From Spirochaetales bacterium (GTDB lineage Bacteria; Spirochaetota; Spirochaetia; UBA9216): a stretch of DNA of 64,000 bases. A model generated the notes under the pieces. It did not search any database, was not told the DNA's origin, and saw only the letters and a list, made by a program, of their open reading frames with translations. Shown here one piece after another: positions 18,023-25,496 of the stretch; position 1 is the stretch's first letter, and each line of letters starts with the position of its first letter. The position numbers and the translations under genes are program-made. The stretch spans positions 94,869-158,868 of the forward strand of contig JAEKNX010000012.1 of the NCBI GenBank assembly GCA_016839055.1, given 5' to 3'.

Positions 18023-19039
18023 ATGAAAAAACGGTTTGATGAGAGAGATACCATATTTTCGAGGATGCTTGAGATCTCGCCTTTTACAGACAATTATACT
18101 GATTACTACCGAAGGAATCCGGAGAGGGAAGAGCAGGATGCGAAGCTGAGGGAAGAGACTGAGGGCGTTTTCTCGCCCCGGAAGGCGGAGCAGAGGCAGA
18201 TAGCCGCGATTTTCGCTTTGATCAAGGAACTCCGGCCGCTTGCCGGTCACCTCGGCGGTAAAAGTCCCTCGACCTCTGCGCTTCAGATGGAAGCTGGCCC
18301 TGCCGCCGGGAGGATAAAGAAGATTGCCCTCTCCTACGGAGCCCTCTCCTGCGGAATTACCGAAACCGATTTAGCCTGGGCATACTCAGTAAGGGGCCGC
18401 GGGCCGCATTACGGAAAAAAAGCCGGGGTGATCCTGCCCCGGACAATCGTCTTTACAGCCGAGATGGATGAGAATGAGATCAACCGCGCACCTGCTGTTG
18501 AGGAGTCGGTTGAGGTTGTGAAGGCCTATCTGAATGTTGCTGTCATTGGCCTTGCTCTAAGCAGCATAATTCGCGGCTGGGGATGGAATGCTGTTTGCCA
18601 TATGGACGGCGAGTCCGAGCTGGTGCTCCCTCCGGCAGCCGAAGCCGCCGGACTGGGCTCAATAGGTCTTCCAGGACTGCTTGTTACCAGAGAATGCGGT
18701 TCCAGGATACGCATCGGAGCTGTAACTACCGATATGCCGCTTGCCTCTGACGGGCCTTCGTCGTTTCAGGTGGCAAAAACCTGTCGTACCTGCGGGAAGT
18801 GCGCCGAGCTCTGTCCTTCTGGCTGCATTCCCTCTTTCAGCAGTTACAAATCCGGCGAGCGCTTTTCTATTGACTCAGAGGCCTGCTTCAGAACCTGGCG
18901 TGAGCTCGGGACAGACTGCGGAGTATGTCTTGCCGCCTGTCCTTATTCGCATCAGAAGGCTAAGGACAAAAATTCCGGCGCCTCCGGAGATGAGCCTGCC
19001 GCTGATTTTCTAAAAGGTTTTATGTTCGGCGGGGATTAA
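18023..19039 (+). CDS. QueG/reductive-dehalogenase-like 4Fe-4S protein
   Basis: A 338-residue iron-sulphur protein. The N-terminal 240 residues resemble the cobalamin-type domain of epoxyqueuosine reductase and reductive dehalogenases (SVEVVKAYLNVAVIG, then AAEAAGLGSIGLPGLLVT, a phrase typical of that fold). The C-terminus has CRTCGKCAELCPSGCIP and CGVCLAACPYSH, ligands for two 4Fe-4S clusters. It lacks a twin-arginine signal, so it is not a classical exported dehalogenase, and is shorter at the C-terminus than QueG. Start is uncertain: ATG at 18023 or at 18008; neither has a strong ribosome site. Divergent from the MFS gene with about 70 bases between. Confidence 0.75.
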   Translation: MKKRFDERDTIFSRMLEISPFTDNYTDYYRRNPEREEQDAKLREETEGVFSPRKAEQRQIAAIFALIKELRPLAGHLGGKSPSTSALQMEAGPAAGRIKKIALSYGALSCGITETDLAWAYSVRGRGPHYGKKAGVILPRTIVFTAEMDENEINRAPAVEESVEVVKAYLNVAVIGLALSSIIRGWGWNAVCHMDGESELVLPPAAEAAGLGSIGLPGLLVTRECGSRIRIGAVTTDMPLASDGPSSFQVAKTCRTCGKCAELCPSGCIPSFSSYKSGERFSIDSEACFRTWRELGTDCGVCLAACPYSHQKAKDKNSGASGDEPAADFLKGFMFGGD

Positions 19040-19701
19040 AACGGAGCAGGGCTTCTGAAGCTCATCTTAAAAGTGGTTGTCGGATGGAGGAACTCCAGAT
19101 CCGAGGCGTGAAGCAGTATGCGGATGCCCTCCGCGTGCTCCCTGTCGCTGCTGCTGCCGTAAAGCCTGTCGCCGATAATGGGGCAGCCGAGGCCTCCGCT
19201 GCCGCCGCAGCCGGCAGGATGAGATGAGTGCAGCCGCAATTGGTGGGTCCGCCCGGTCAACGGAGTGAACTCAACGCGGGTTTTGCCTCCGGCAGCTTCA
19301 AGTTTTTTCCATAATGTAATGCCGGCCTTGCCCTGAACAGGGTCATAAACCTGATAGGGACGGTTCTCCGGGTCGAGCCTGAAGCTGAGCCTTATTTCCC
19401 CTGAGTCACCTGCCGGCTCACCTTCGAGAATGGCGATATATTTTTTCCTCACCTCCCCGTTTTGAAACTGGATTGAAAGGTTACGGTGAGCTCCGGTGGT
19501 GAGCGCGAAAACCATCAGCCCCGAAGTGTCCATGTCGAGGCGGTGGACCGACGGCTGGACTATGCAGATGGGAAACATCTCCCTGATGCGCAACGCGGCA
19601 CTGTCTGTCATTCCTTCGCCCCGCCCTGGAACCGAGAGGAGACCGGCCGGTTTGTTAAGAACAACGATAGAATCATCGCTGTATAGTATCTCAATCTTCA
19701 T
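19036..19701 (-). CDS. RluA-family pseudouridine synthase
   Basis: A 221-residue RNA pseudouridine synthase. It starts with the family hallmark VLNKPAGLLSVPGRG, has the catalytic aspartate in HRLDMDTSGL (about residue 60), and the C-terminal TGRTHQLRLH motif. There is no S4 domain. The start codon lies inside the end of the upstream gene (11-base overlap), and that gene encodes what in many bacteria is the N-terminal half of the same polypeptide. Target RNA (23S or tRNA) cannot be told. It ends with a four-base convergent overlap with the 4Fe-4S gene. Confidence 0.93.
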   Translation of the reverse strand: MKIEILYSDDSIVVLNKPAGLLSVPGRGEGMTDSAALRIREMFPICIVQPSVHRLDMDTSGLMVFALTTGAHRNLSIQFQNGEVRKKYIAILEGEPAGDSGEIRLSFRLDPENRPYQVYDPVQGKAGITLWKKLEAAGGKTRVEFTPLTGRTHQLRLHSSHPAGCGGSGGLGCPIIGDRLYGSSSDREHAEGIRILLHASDLEFLHPTTTFKMSFRSPAPF

Positions 19702-20431
19702 TATCAGCCCCGCACAGCATATAGCCGAGAATAGGCGCGCATTTATCATTACAGGGCGCGTAGAAGCCTCGGTGCTGCTTTGTAGCCGAACGATTCTCGC
19801 GTCCCCAGAAGAACTCGGCAAGGCTCAAGGGTTTGAGCCCATGAAGAGAGGCGTAATTAAGCAGTTTCGGGGCGCAGCAGTCACCAGTTCCGGCCGGTAT
19901 TCCAATTCGGCCGCTAAAGAGAGCGAAAAGGCTGGTAGTTTCATCTTTGAAGTTCCGGATTGTGTACATATCGTGGATTTCCCTCATATGCAGCTGTGAC
20001 AGTATTCTCCGTTTTTCAATCAGTGTGCGGCGTTCAATTCCGGGGGACCTGGCGTCAATTTCGGTGCTGAGTGCTTTTATTGCCGGGTCGGCAAGCTTCA
20101 CCGCCGCATCGAATATCGCCGGATCGAGCAGGGGGGGAGCCCATCCGGGAATCTCCCATATTCCGTTAAACTGGCCTGAGAAGGCTTTAAGGATTATCTC
20201 CTGTCCGCCGGGAATTGGGGGCGCGCAGACGAGGATTCCGAACATCTGGCCCCGCCCCTCTCCGAAGAGAGGAAGGGTGGACAGTCTCTGGTCGGTTTCA
20301 GAGCCTGGGTGCTCAAAGTCGAGACTGCCACAAAGTTTCAGCCTGTCCATCAGCTTGAGGCAGTGTGCGCGGGCGGACTCATCAGCTATGCTGTGAATTT
20401 TTCCGCATGAGGCGCATCTGAAATCAGGCAT
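19691..20431 (-). CDS. Separate N-terminal domain protein of long RluA-type synthases
   Basis: A 246-residue protein whose C-terminal part, PAGTGDCCAPKLLNYA, LSLAEFFWG, HRGFYAPCNDKCAPIL and HML-like LCG, matches my recollection of the region that precedes the catalytic domain in the 550-residue RluA-like synthases of Bacteroidetes and gamma-proteobacteria. An N-terminal zinc-ribbon-like CASCGKIH is also seen. Residues 1-130 carry a FSGQF..WEIPGWAPP block typical of the same proteins. Here it overlaps the catalytic gene by 11 bases, so both parts are probably made together and associate. Start chosen at the ATG preceded by GGGAGAG; an ATG six codons upstream is also in frame. Confidence 0.7.
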   Translation of the reverse strand: MPDFRCASCGKIHSIADESARAHCLKLMDRLKLCGSLDFEHPGSETDQRLSTLPLFGEGRGQMFGILVCAPPIPGGQEIILKAFSGQFNGIWEIPGWAPPLLDPAIFDAAVKLADPAIKALSTEIDARSPGIERRTLIEKRRILSQLHMREIHDMYTIRNFKDETTSLFALFSGRIGIPAGTGDCCAPKLLNYASLHGLKPLSLAEFFWGRENRSATKQHRGFYAPCNDKCAPILGYMLCGADNED

Positions 20432-20499
20432 ACTTAGAATCTCTCCCATTATCAGCTGCGCATCATGTGGCAGCGAAACCGTCGCGGCCGGGAATTATT

Positions 20500-21450
20500 T
20501 CAAGCATTGTGATCAACCGTTTGGCTATTTGATTCATGGGTAAATTTAACAAAACAGAGTTTTTTAACGCTTGAGACCTTTTCAACTTCTGCGTTTATGT
20601 GAATTATTTTTTTAGTATCATGGATGGGGAATATTCTGATGTCGTCCCCTTGCTTGAGGCTGTTCGACGGATTCTGAATAACAGCGCCATCATTGGTAAG
20701 CAGCAGAATGACCGATTTCCAGTCCCCCTCCTGATCCTCATGCTCACTTCTTATGTTTACTTCCAGGCTTATCTTCCGGCGTGCAGGCTCTTCTTCTTCT
20801 GCATGTCGGGCTGAGAATAATTCTAGTTTTGATTTTACAATTTTTAATGTGTAGGTTTTGAGTCCGCCGGGGGCGAAGGCGTAGAGGCTTAGCTTTTCGT
20901 CTACATCGAGGATACTGCTGTTTCCGAAAATTTTTATCATGATATCCGCCTCTGAGACTGAATAGATCTCAGCCTGGTAAACGTCCTTTGATTCCAGTTC
21001 CAGATATACAGGCAGTCCTCTTGATAAAGAACTGGTTGAGAAGTAGTTCTTTTGATCTAATTCCCCTGAGAATCCTGTTTTTTCTTCTATCAAACTAAGC
21101 AGGCTTGTTTCTTCCTTGGAAAGTTCTCCCAGTTTACGGACTGCTTGATGGAATGTTCCCTTATTCACCAGAAGCAGATATTTCTTCTCGGGTTTGCGAA
21201 GGGTTTCTGCCATTAGGGAAATCAGATCAAGCTCAAGGATGGTGAAGTTGTATTTTCGAATCAGTCTCTGATAACCCGCCTCGGCTGATTTTCTGATTCT
21301 TTGTTTATTTCTGACTCTGACAATGGTGGAGATGACGATGAAAAGGAGTACAATCGAGACAATTACCACAGTAACTGTAATTACATCATATTTGCCGGCA
21401 TTCAGAGCCTCGGCAATTGCGTCTAGGGCTGTTCTTGTATAATTATTCAT
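20500..21450 (-). CDS. Membrane-anchored protein with degenerate PilZ-like domain
   Basis: A 316-residue protein with one strong N-terminal transmembrane segment (about residues 21-45), then a basic juxtamembrane stretch and a helical region. The C-terminal 100 residues read like a PilZ barrel: ARRKISLEV where PilZ has RxxxR, LLTNDGAVI where it has DxSxxG, LKQGDDIRIF, and CFVKFTHE at the final strand. Key c-di-GMP ligands are not conserved (no second Arg, no Asp/Asn-x-Ser), so nucleotide binding is doubtful. The middle (YFSTSSLSRGLPVYLE) resembles a YcgR-N-like barrel, as in flagellar brake proteins. Spirochaetes use such proteins for motility, but this assignment is an inference. Confidence 0.5.
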   Translation of the reverse strand: MNNYTRTALDAIAEALNAGKYDVITVTVVIVSIVLLFIVISTIVRVRNKQRIRKSAEAGYQRLIRKYNFTILELDLISLMAETLRKPEKKYLLLVNKGTFHQAVRKLGELSKEETSLLSLIEEKTGFSGELDQKNYFSTSSLSRGLPVYLELESKDVYQAEIYSVSEADIMIKIFGNSSILDVDEKLSLYAFAPGGLKTYTLKIVKSKLELFSARHAEEEEPARRKISLEVNIRSEHEDQEGDWKSVILLLTNDGAVIQNPSNSLKQGDDIRIFPIHDTKKIIHINAEVEKVSSVKKLCFVKFTHESNSQTVDHNA

Positions 21451-21500
21451 TGATGTTATTGTACCACCGGAGAGTCATTATTGTAAGGATATTTCCTGGT

Positions 21501-21995
21501 CTATTTAAAATCAATATATTCTGATGCGACATCAATAAAGGCTTTCAGCTCATCTACGGCTATCAAATAGATGTTTTTGTCAGTATAAAAAACCGCAGCA
21601 TCTTCCGCGCTCTGGGTTATAAGCTTCACATTCTCACCGTTGGACAGTTTGAAAGAACCTGCCCTGAAGTTTTTTACGGCAGTACCGTTGAGTTTCACTA
21701 GAGGTTTAAATCCGGTGTCCTGATAGTCTTCAATGATCAGAGCTTTCTCAACCTCATTCCAGTCAAAGCTTATCTTTCCATAAGAGGTGGATTCTACGCC
21801 CTCATCATCTATTGTGAGCTGCGACGGCCGGCTGAACATAAAAAAAGTAAAGGCGAAAATGACGATAAGCATACCCAGGGAGAGCAGCTTTTTTCGAAGA
21901 TCACCTTTTTTTAAGAGCATACTGAGAATTATTACCACAAAGATAATGCCGAATATTAGGAGAAGTGAGCCGGCCGAATTAATTGTAATAGTCAT
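21501..21995 (-). CDS. Two-TM protein with PH-like domain, uncharacterised
   Basis: A 164-residue protein with two N-terminal hydrophobic segments (about residues 8-27 and 36-55) separated by a short basic loop (KKGDLRKK), then about 105 residues of beta-rich sequence, SQLTIDDEGVESTSYG, SFDWNEVEKALI, ending in a helix. The order of strands and a C-terminal helix fits bacterial PH-like domains of small membrane proteins. No family name can be given with confidence. It precedes the PilZ-like gene by 50 bases on the same strand, so they may be cotranscribed. Confidence 0.55.
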   Translation of the reverse strand: MTITINSAGSLLLIFGIIFVVIILSMLLKKGDLRKKLLSLGMLIVIFAFTFFMFSRPSQLTIDDEGVESTSYGKISFDWNEVEKALIIEDYQDTGFKPLVKLNGTAVKNFRAGSFKLSNGENVKLITQSAEDAAVFYTDKNIYLIAVDELKAFIDVASEYIDFK

Positions 21996-22110
21996 AAAAC
22001 GCTCCCTAAAACCATCCTACCCTTAAATACAGCGAAGCGGGAAAAATATTCAAAAAATATTGGGATTTTCATTAAATTATGTATTTTCAGACTTGCGAAG
22101 CAGCCTGTAA

Positions 22111-22172
22111 TGTAATATCATATAGTTACAAATGTAATATCAGTGAGCATATGTAACACTCACGTAATATCA
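22111..22172 (+). promoter_or_regulatory. Triple direct repeat upstream of the dehydrogenase operon
   Basis: The decamer TGTAATATCA occurs at 22111-22120 and 22133-22142, and as CGTAATATCA at 22163-22172. Between them are TTACAAATGTAA (dyad) at about 22126-22137 and GTGAG/CTCAC arms at 22143-22162. Repeats lie 27 to 90 bases before the first gene, which fits an activator or repressor array. No clear -35/-10 pair could be chosen. Confidence 0.4.
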
Positions 22173-22198
22173 AAACAACCAGCCTAAGGAGGCAATAG

Positions 22199-23167
22199 AT
22201 GGCTTTTGAATTTGGCAAAAAACAGTCTCTCGAAACGATGAAGCTGATGCTTACATCACGGCGTTTTGAAGAGAAGGTTAACGAGATGTTCATGCAGGGT
22301 CTTATTCACGGGACGACTCATCTCGGTATAGGACAGGAAGCATTGCATGCGGGCGTAAGTCCCGCCCTCGATAAAGACGACTGGATTCTCCCGAACCACC
22401 GCGGTCACGGTCACTGCATAGCAAAGGGATCGACTCCCTATGACATTATGGCTGAGCTTATGGCAATTCGCGACGGTGTCTGCAAGGGCATGGGCGGTTC
22501 GATGCATATTATCGACACAAGATATAAAAACATGGGAAGTTCAGGAATCGTAGGTTCCGCAATCCCAATGGCTGTCGGCATGGCCCTCCAGATGAAGAGG
22601 GAAGGCAGGAAGAACGTTGTTTGTACTATGTTCGGCGATGCCGCTAGTAATCGCGGTACCTTTCATGAAGCACTTAATATGGCTTCAATATGGAAGGTTC
22701 CATCGCTCTTTCTCTGTGAGAACAATCTCTATGGAATGTCCGTTCCCGCGAAATACTCAGTATCAGTTGAAGATATTGCTGTACGTGCCACATCATACAA
22801 TATGGAAAGCAGGGTTATTGACGGTAACGATGTTGAGCTTGTCTACAGTACCGTAAAGGAAATTACCGACAGTATGCGGATGAATCCCAGGCCGTTTCTG
22901 CTTGAGGCGAAAACCTACAGATGGCTCGGACATTCAAAGAGTGACAGAAGAGAATACCGTACCAAGGAAGAAGAAGCAGAGTGGAAGGAAAGATGTCCCA
23001 TTTCAATGTTTAAAGATAAGATGATTGATCGCGGATTTATAACTGAGAAAGCCTTCGAGAAGATGAAGGCAGATGTTGAGGCTGAGATCGACGCGGCGAC
23101 AGAGGCGTGCAAGGGCAAGGAAAGAGTAAGCCTTAATGAAGCGTTCGATTATGTCTACAGCAGTTAG
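22199..23167 (+). CDS. 2-oxoacid (acetoin/pyruvate-type) dehydrogenase E1 alpha subunit
   Basis: The thiamine-diphosphate-binding alpha subunit of an E1 component, 322 residues. Typical motifs are present: RRFEEKVNEMF, HLGIGQEA, NHRGHGH, GMGGSMH, and the TPP/Mg motif from GDAASNRGTF to CENN (about residues 142-178; usual members have GDG where this has GDA). The protein is closest in style to the acetoin dehydrogenase/PDH alpha group (GIGQEA, SMHI). It is the first gene of an eight-gene unit running to EtfA, behind AAGGAGGCAATAG. The true 2-oxoacid or acetoin substrate cannot be decided from the sequence. Confidence 0.92.
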   Translation: MAFEFGKKQSLETMKLMLTSRRFEEKVNEMFMQGLIHGTTHLGIGQEALHAGVSPALDKDDWILPNHRGHGHCIAKGSTPYDIMAELMAIRDGVCKGMGGSMHIIDTRYKNMGSSGIVGSAIPMAVGMALQMKREGRKNVVCTMFGDAASNRGTFHEALNMASIWKVPSLFLCENNLYGMSVPAKYSVSVEDIAVRATSYNMESRVIDGNDVELVYSTVKEITDSMRMNPRPFLLEAKTYRWLGHSKSDRREYRTKEEEAEWKERCPISMFKDKMIDRGFITEKAFEKMKADVEAEIDAATEACKGKERVSLNEAFDYVYSS

Positions 23168-23174
23168 TTTGAAA

Positions 23175-23190
23175 CCCGCATTCATGCGGG
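23175..23190 (+). repeat. Single hairpin between E1 alpha and E1 beta
   Basis: CCCGCA and TGCGGG pair around TTCA immediately before the ribosome site AGGAG of E1 beta. The flanks (GTTTGAAACCCGCA) resemble the last hairpin of the 100-bp repeat at 25186-25484, so this may be a minimal relative of that element. Confidence 0.55.
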
Positions 23191-23210
23191 AAGCTAATCA
23201 GGAGATAAAG

Positions 23211-24206
23211 ATGGCAGAAATAACTTTTTTACAGGCAATTAATGAAGCAATGAGTGAAGAGATGAGGGCAAACAAGAATGTTGTTCTCATCGGTGAAGAT
23301 ATTGGTATTTACGGCGGGTGCTTTGGTGCCTCACGCGGAATGCTCGAGGAGTTCGGAACCGATCAGATGCTTGAGACACCTATTTCGGAAGAAGGTTTCA
23401 TGGACCTTGCGATGGGTGCTTCAATGATAGGTATGCGTCCAATAGTTGAGATAATGTTCGGTGATTTCTCAACCCTCGTCTCCGACGGTCTTATCAACCA
23501 TGCGGCTAAATATAAGTTCATGACAGGCGGGCAGGTTGAAGTCCCCCTTGTTTTCAGGGCGCCTTTCGGCTCGGGTACCGGCGCCGCAGCACAGCACTCC
23601 CAGAGTCTCGAGACGATGTTTACAAATACTCCGGGTCTCAAGATTGTATATCCTGCTACCCCATATGACGCAAAGGGGCTTTTGAAGTCGGCCATCCGGG
23701 ATAACGGACCGGTTCTTTTTTTCGAGAACAAACTGCTCTACAGGGCCAAGGGCGAGGTTCCCGAGGGTGATTACACAATCGAAATCGGGAAGGCTGATAT
23801 CAAGCGCGAGGGAACGGATGTGAGTATCATAACTTACTCAAGAATGCTTCCGGTCTGTCTTGAGGCAGCCGAGCAGCTTGCCGCAGAGGGCATTAGCGCT
23901 GAGGTCGTCGACCTGCGTTCACTAAAGCCCCTCGATACCGAAACAATAATCAAGTCTGTCATGAAGACCTCCAGAGCGCTTGTTGTACACGAAGCGCCGA
24001 AATTCGGCGGATTCGCGGGCGAGGTAGTCGCGGCAATAATGGAGAGTGAAGCCTTCTATCATCTTGACGCTCCTGTTGCAAGACTCGGCGGGAAAGAGAT
24101 GCCGGTTCCCTACAATCCGGATATCGAGAAGCAGATTGTTCCTGTTATTGATGATGTTAAGGAAACTGTCCGGAAACTGGTTAATAATGGCGGTGTGAAG
24201 GTATGA
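23211..24206 (+). CDS. 2-oxoacid dehydrogenase E1 beta subunit
   Basis: The beta subunit of E1, 331 residues, full length. Motifs seen are EDIGIYGG, TPISEEGF, IEIMFGDF-like VEIMFGDFS (about residue 80), and the C-terminal transketolase domain with VVDLRSLKPLD and VVHEAPKFGG. It forms the heterotetramer with the alpha subunit and contributes the other half of the TPP site. The ATG at 23211 follows AGGAGATAAAG; upstream in-frame ATGs overlap the alpha gene and contain the hairpin sequence, so they are unlikely starts. It overlaps E2 by ATGA. Confidence 0.93.
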   Translation: MAEITFLQAINEAMSEEMRANKNVVLIGEDIGIYGGCFGASRGMLEEFGTDQMLETPISEEGFMDLAMGASMIGMRPIVEIMFGDFSTLVSDGLINHAAKYKFMTGGQVEVPLVFRAPFGSGTGAAAQHSQSLETMFTNTPGLKIVYPATPYDAKGLLKSAIRDNGPVLFFENKLLYRAKGEVPEGDYTIEIGKADIKREGTDVSIITYSRMLPVCLEAAEQLAAEGISAEVVDLRSLKPLDTETIIKSVMKTSRALVVHEAPKFGGFAGEVVAAIMESEAFYHLDAPVARLGGKEMPVPYNPDIEKQIVPVIDDVKETVRKLVNNGGVKV

Positions 24207-25183
24207 ATATTGTCCCGGCTGTTCCTGCTGCAAGAAGAATCGCGGGAGAGCGGAACATTGATCTCTCGATGATTCGCGGTACAGGAGATTATGGGGCAGT
24301 ACTCACCCGTGATGTAATCAGCTTCAAGGAAACAGGCCTCAAGATGACCGCGGTAGCGGCATCCATGGCAGATTACTATGGAATAGATACCGGCTCGCTC
24401 GGCAGTGAGGGCGGAAAAATCAAGAAAGCAGATGTGCTTGCTCAACTCCAATCCGTGAATGGTGCTTCGGAAGCCTCATCGGTTGCGGAATGGGATGAGC
24501 TCCCGATGAGCGGCATGAGAAACGTGATAGCCGGGAACATGCTTAAAAGTATGAGTATTCAGCCTCAGTACACTATGTGTGCCGAGCTTGATACAACTGA
24601 AGTGTTCAAGTTTCTCACCGAGGCAAAGGCTGCTTTTATAAAATACGCCGACTCGAAGCTTACCTTCACCGACATAATGGTGAAATTATGCGCGATAGCG
24701 CTAATGCACCATCCGAAAATCAATTCATCACTCGTGGACGGCAAGATTAGACGCTACAATACTGCGCATATAGGTATTGCCGTGGCGCTAGATGACGGAC
24801 TGATTGTTCCTGTTGTTAAGAATGCTGAGAAGCTTTCATTATCTGCAATAAGCAGGGTGGGCCAGGATCTGATATCCAGGGCGCGTGCGAACAAGTTGAC
24901 TCAGAATGAATATACCGGTTCCACCTTTAGTATCAGCAATCTCGGGAATTATCCTGTTGATTTTTCAACACCTATTATAAACTCGCCAGAAGGCGGAATA
25001 CTCGGAATATCGAAAACTTCGAAAAAACCAGTTGTTATGAATGACGAGATTGTAATTAGAACGATGACAGGCTTCAGTCTGACGCTTGATCACAGAATTA
25101 TCGACGGAATCGAAGGCGCGAAATTCCTCAAGACTCTTGAAGAACTGCTCGCCAACCCGATGTGCGTTTTAGTGGATTTATAG
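24203..25183 (+). CDS. 2-oxoacid dehydrogenase E2 acyltransferase lacking a lipoyl domain
   Basis: A 326-residue acyltransferase that would transfer the acyl group to CoA. The usual N-terminal lipoyl domain (about 80 residues with a DK or TGK lysine) is absent: the protein begins directly with a peripheral-subunit-binding domain (VPAARRIAGERNIDLS ending GAVLTRDV, residues 5-37). A second, more divergent copy follows (MADYYGIDTGSL to KKADVLAQL, about 50-85). The catalytic domain is complete with FTDIMVKL, GIAVALDDGLIVPV, STFSISNLG and the active site LDHRIIDG (about 299). The missing lipoyl domain is found on the E3 gene product of the same operon. Starts by ATGA overlap with E1 beta. Confidence 0.9.
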   Translation: MNIVPAVPAARRIAGERNIDLSMIRGTGDYGAVLTRDVISFKETGLKMTAVAASMADYYGIDTGSLGSEGGKIKKADVLAQLQSVNGASEASSVAEWDELPMSGMRNVIAGNMLKSMSIQPQYTMCAELDTTEVFKFLTEAKAAFIKYADSKLTFTDIMVKLCAIALMHHPKINSSLVDGKIRRYNTAHIGIAVALDDGLIVPVVKNAEKLSLSAISRVGQDLISRARANKLTQNEYTGSTFSISNLGNYPVDFSTPIINSPEGGILGISKTSKKPVVMNDEIVIRTMTGFSLTLDHRIIDGIEGAKFLKTLEELLANPMCVLVDL

Positions 25184-25185
25184 GT

Positions 25186-25484
25186 CAGGAGAATTATTCA
25201 AATTGAACCTCGTGTTCAATTTGAATTTGTAGTTTGAAAAGTTTCAAACTGCGTACCGAATACCCGCATCCGTGCGGGTCGTTACAGGAGAATTATTCAA
25301 ATTGAACCTCCGTGTTCAATTTGAATTTGTAGTTTGAAAAGTTTCAAACTGCGTACCGAATACCCGCATCCGTGCGGGTCGTTACAGGAGAATTATTCAA
25401 ATTGAACCTCCGTGTTCAATTTGAATTTGTAGTTTGAAAAGTTTCAAACTGCGTACCGAATACCCGCATCCGTGCGGGTCGTTA
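25186..25484 (+). repeat. Three tandem 99/100-bp units, each with a ribosome site and three hairpins
   Basis: Units start at 25186 (99 bp, one base shorter), 25285 and 25385 (100 bp each), and a partial fourth start supplies the ribosome site of the E3 gene at 25485-25496. Each unit begins CAGGAGAATTA and holds three stems: TTCAAATTGAAC/GTTCAATTTGAA, AGTTTGAAA/TTTCAAACT, and ACCCGCA/TGCGGGT (unit 2: 25296-25325, 25331-25350, 25362-25379). The units differ by a single base. No start codon follows the SD copies inside the array except the last. Confidence 0.9.
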
Positions 25485-25496
25485 CAGGAGAATTAA

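Noticed and set aside
17953..18250. N-terminal extension of the MFS transporter by 99 codons
   Set aside because: The extension overlaps the divergent 4Fe-4S gene, has no transporter-like sequence and no ribosome site.
22020..22198. Riboswitch before the dehydrogenase operon
   Set aside because: No recognisable conserved core (TPP THI box or other); the repeats look like DNA-binding sites.
25186..25484. Possible CRISPR array
   Set aside because: Units are contiguous 99-100-bp tandem copies without variable spacers, and no cas gene is near.
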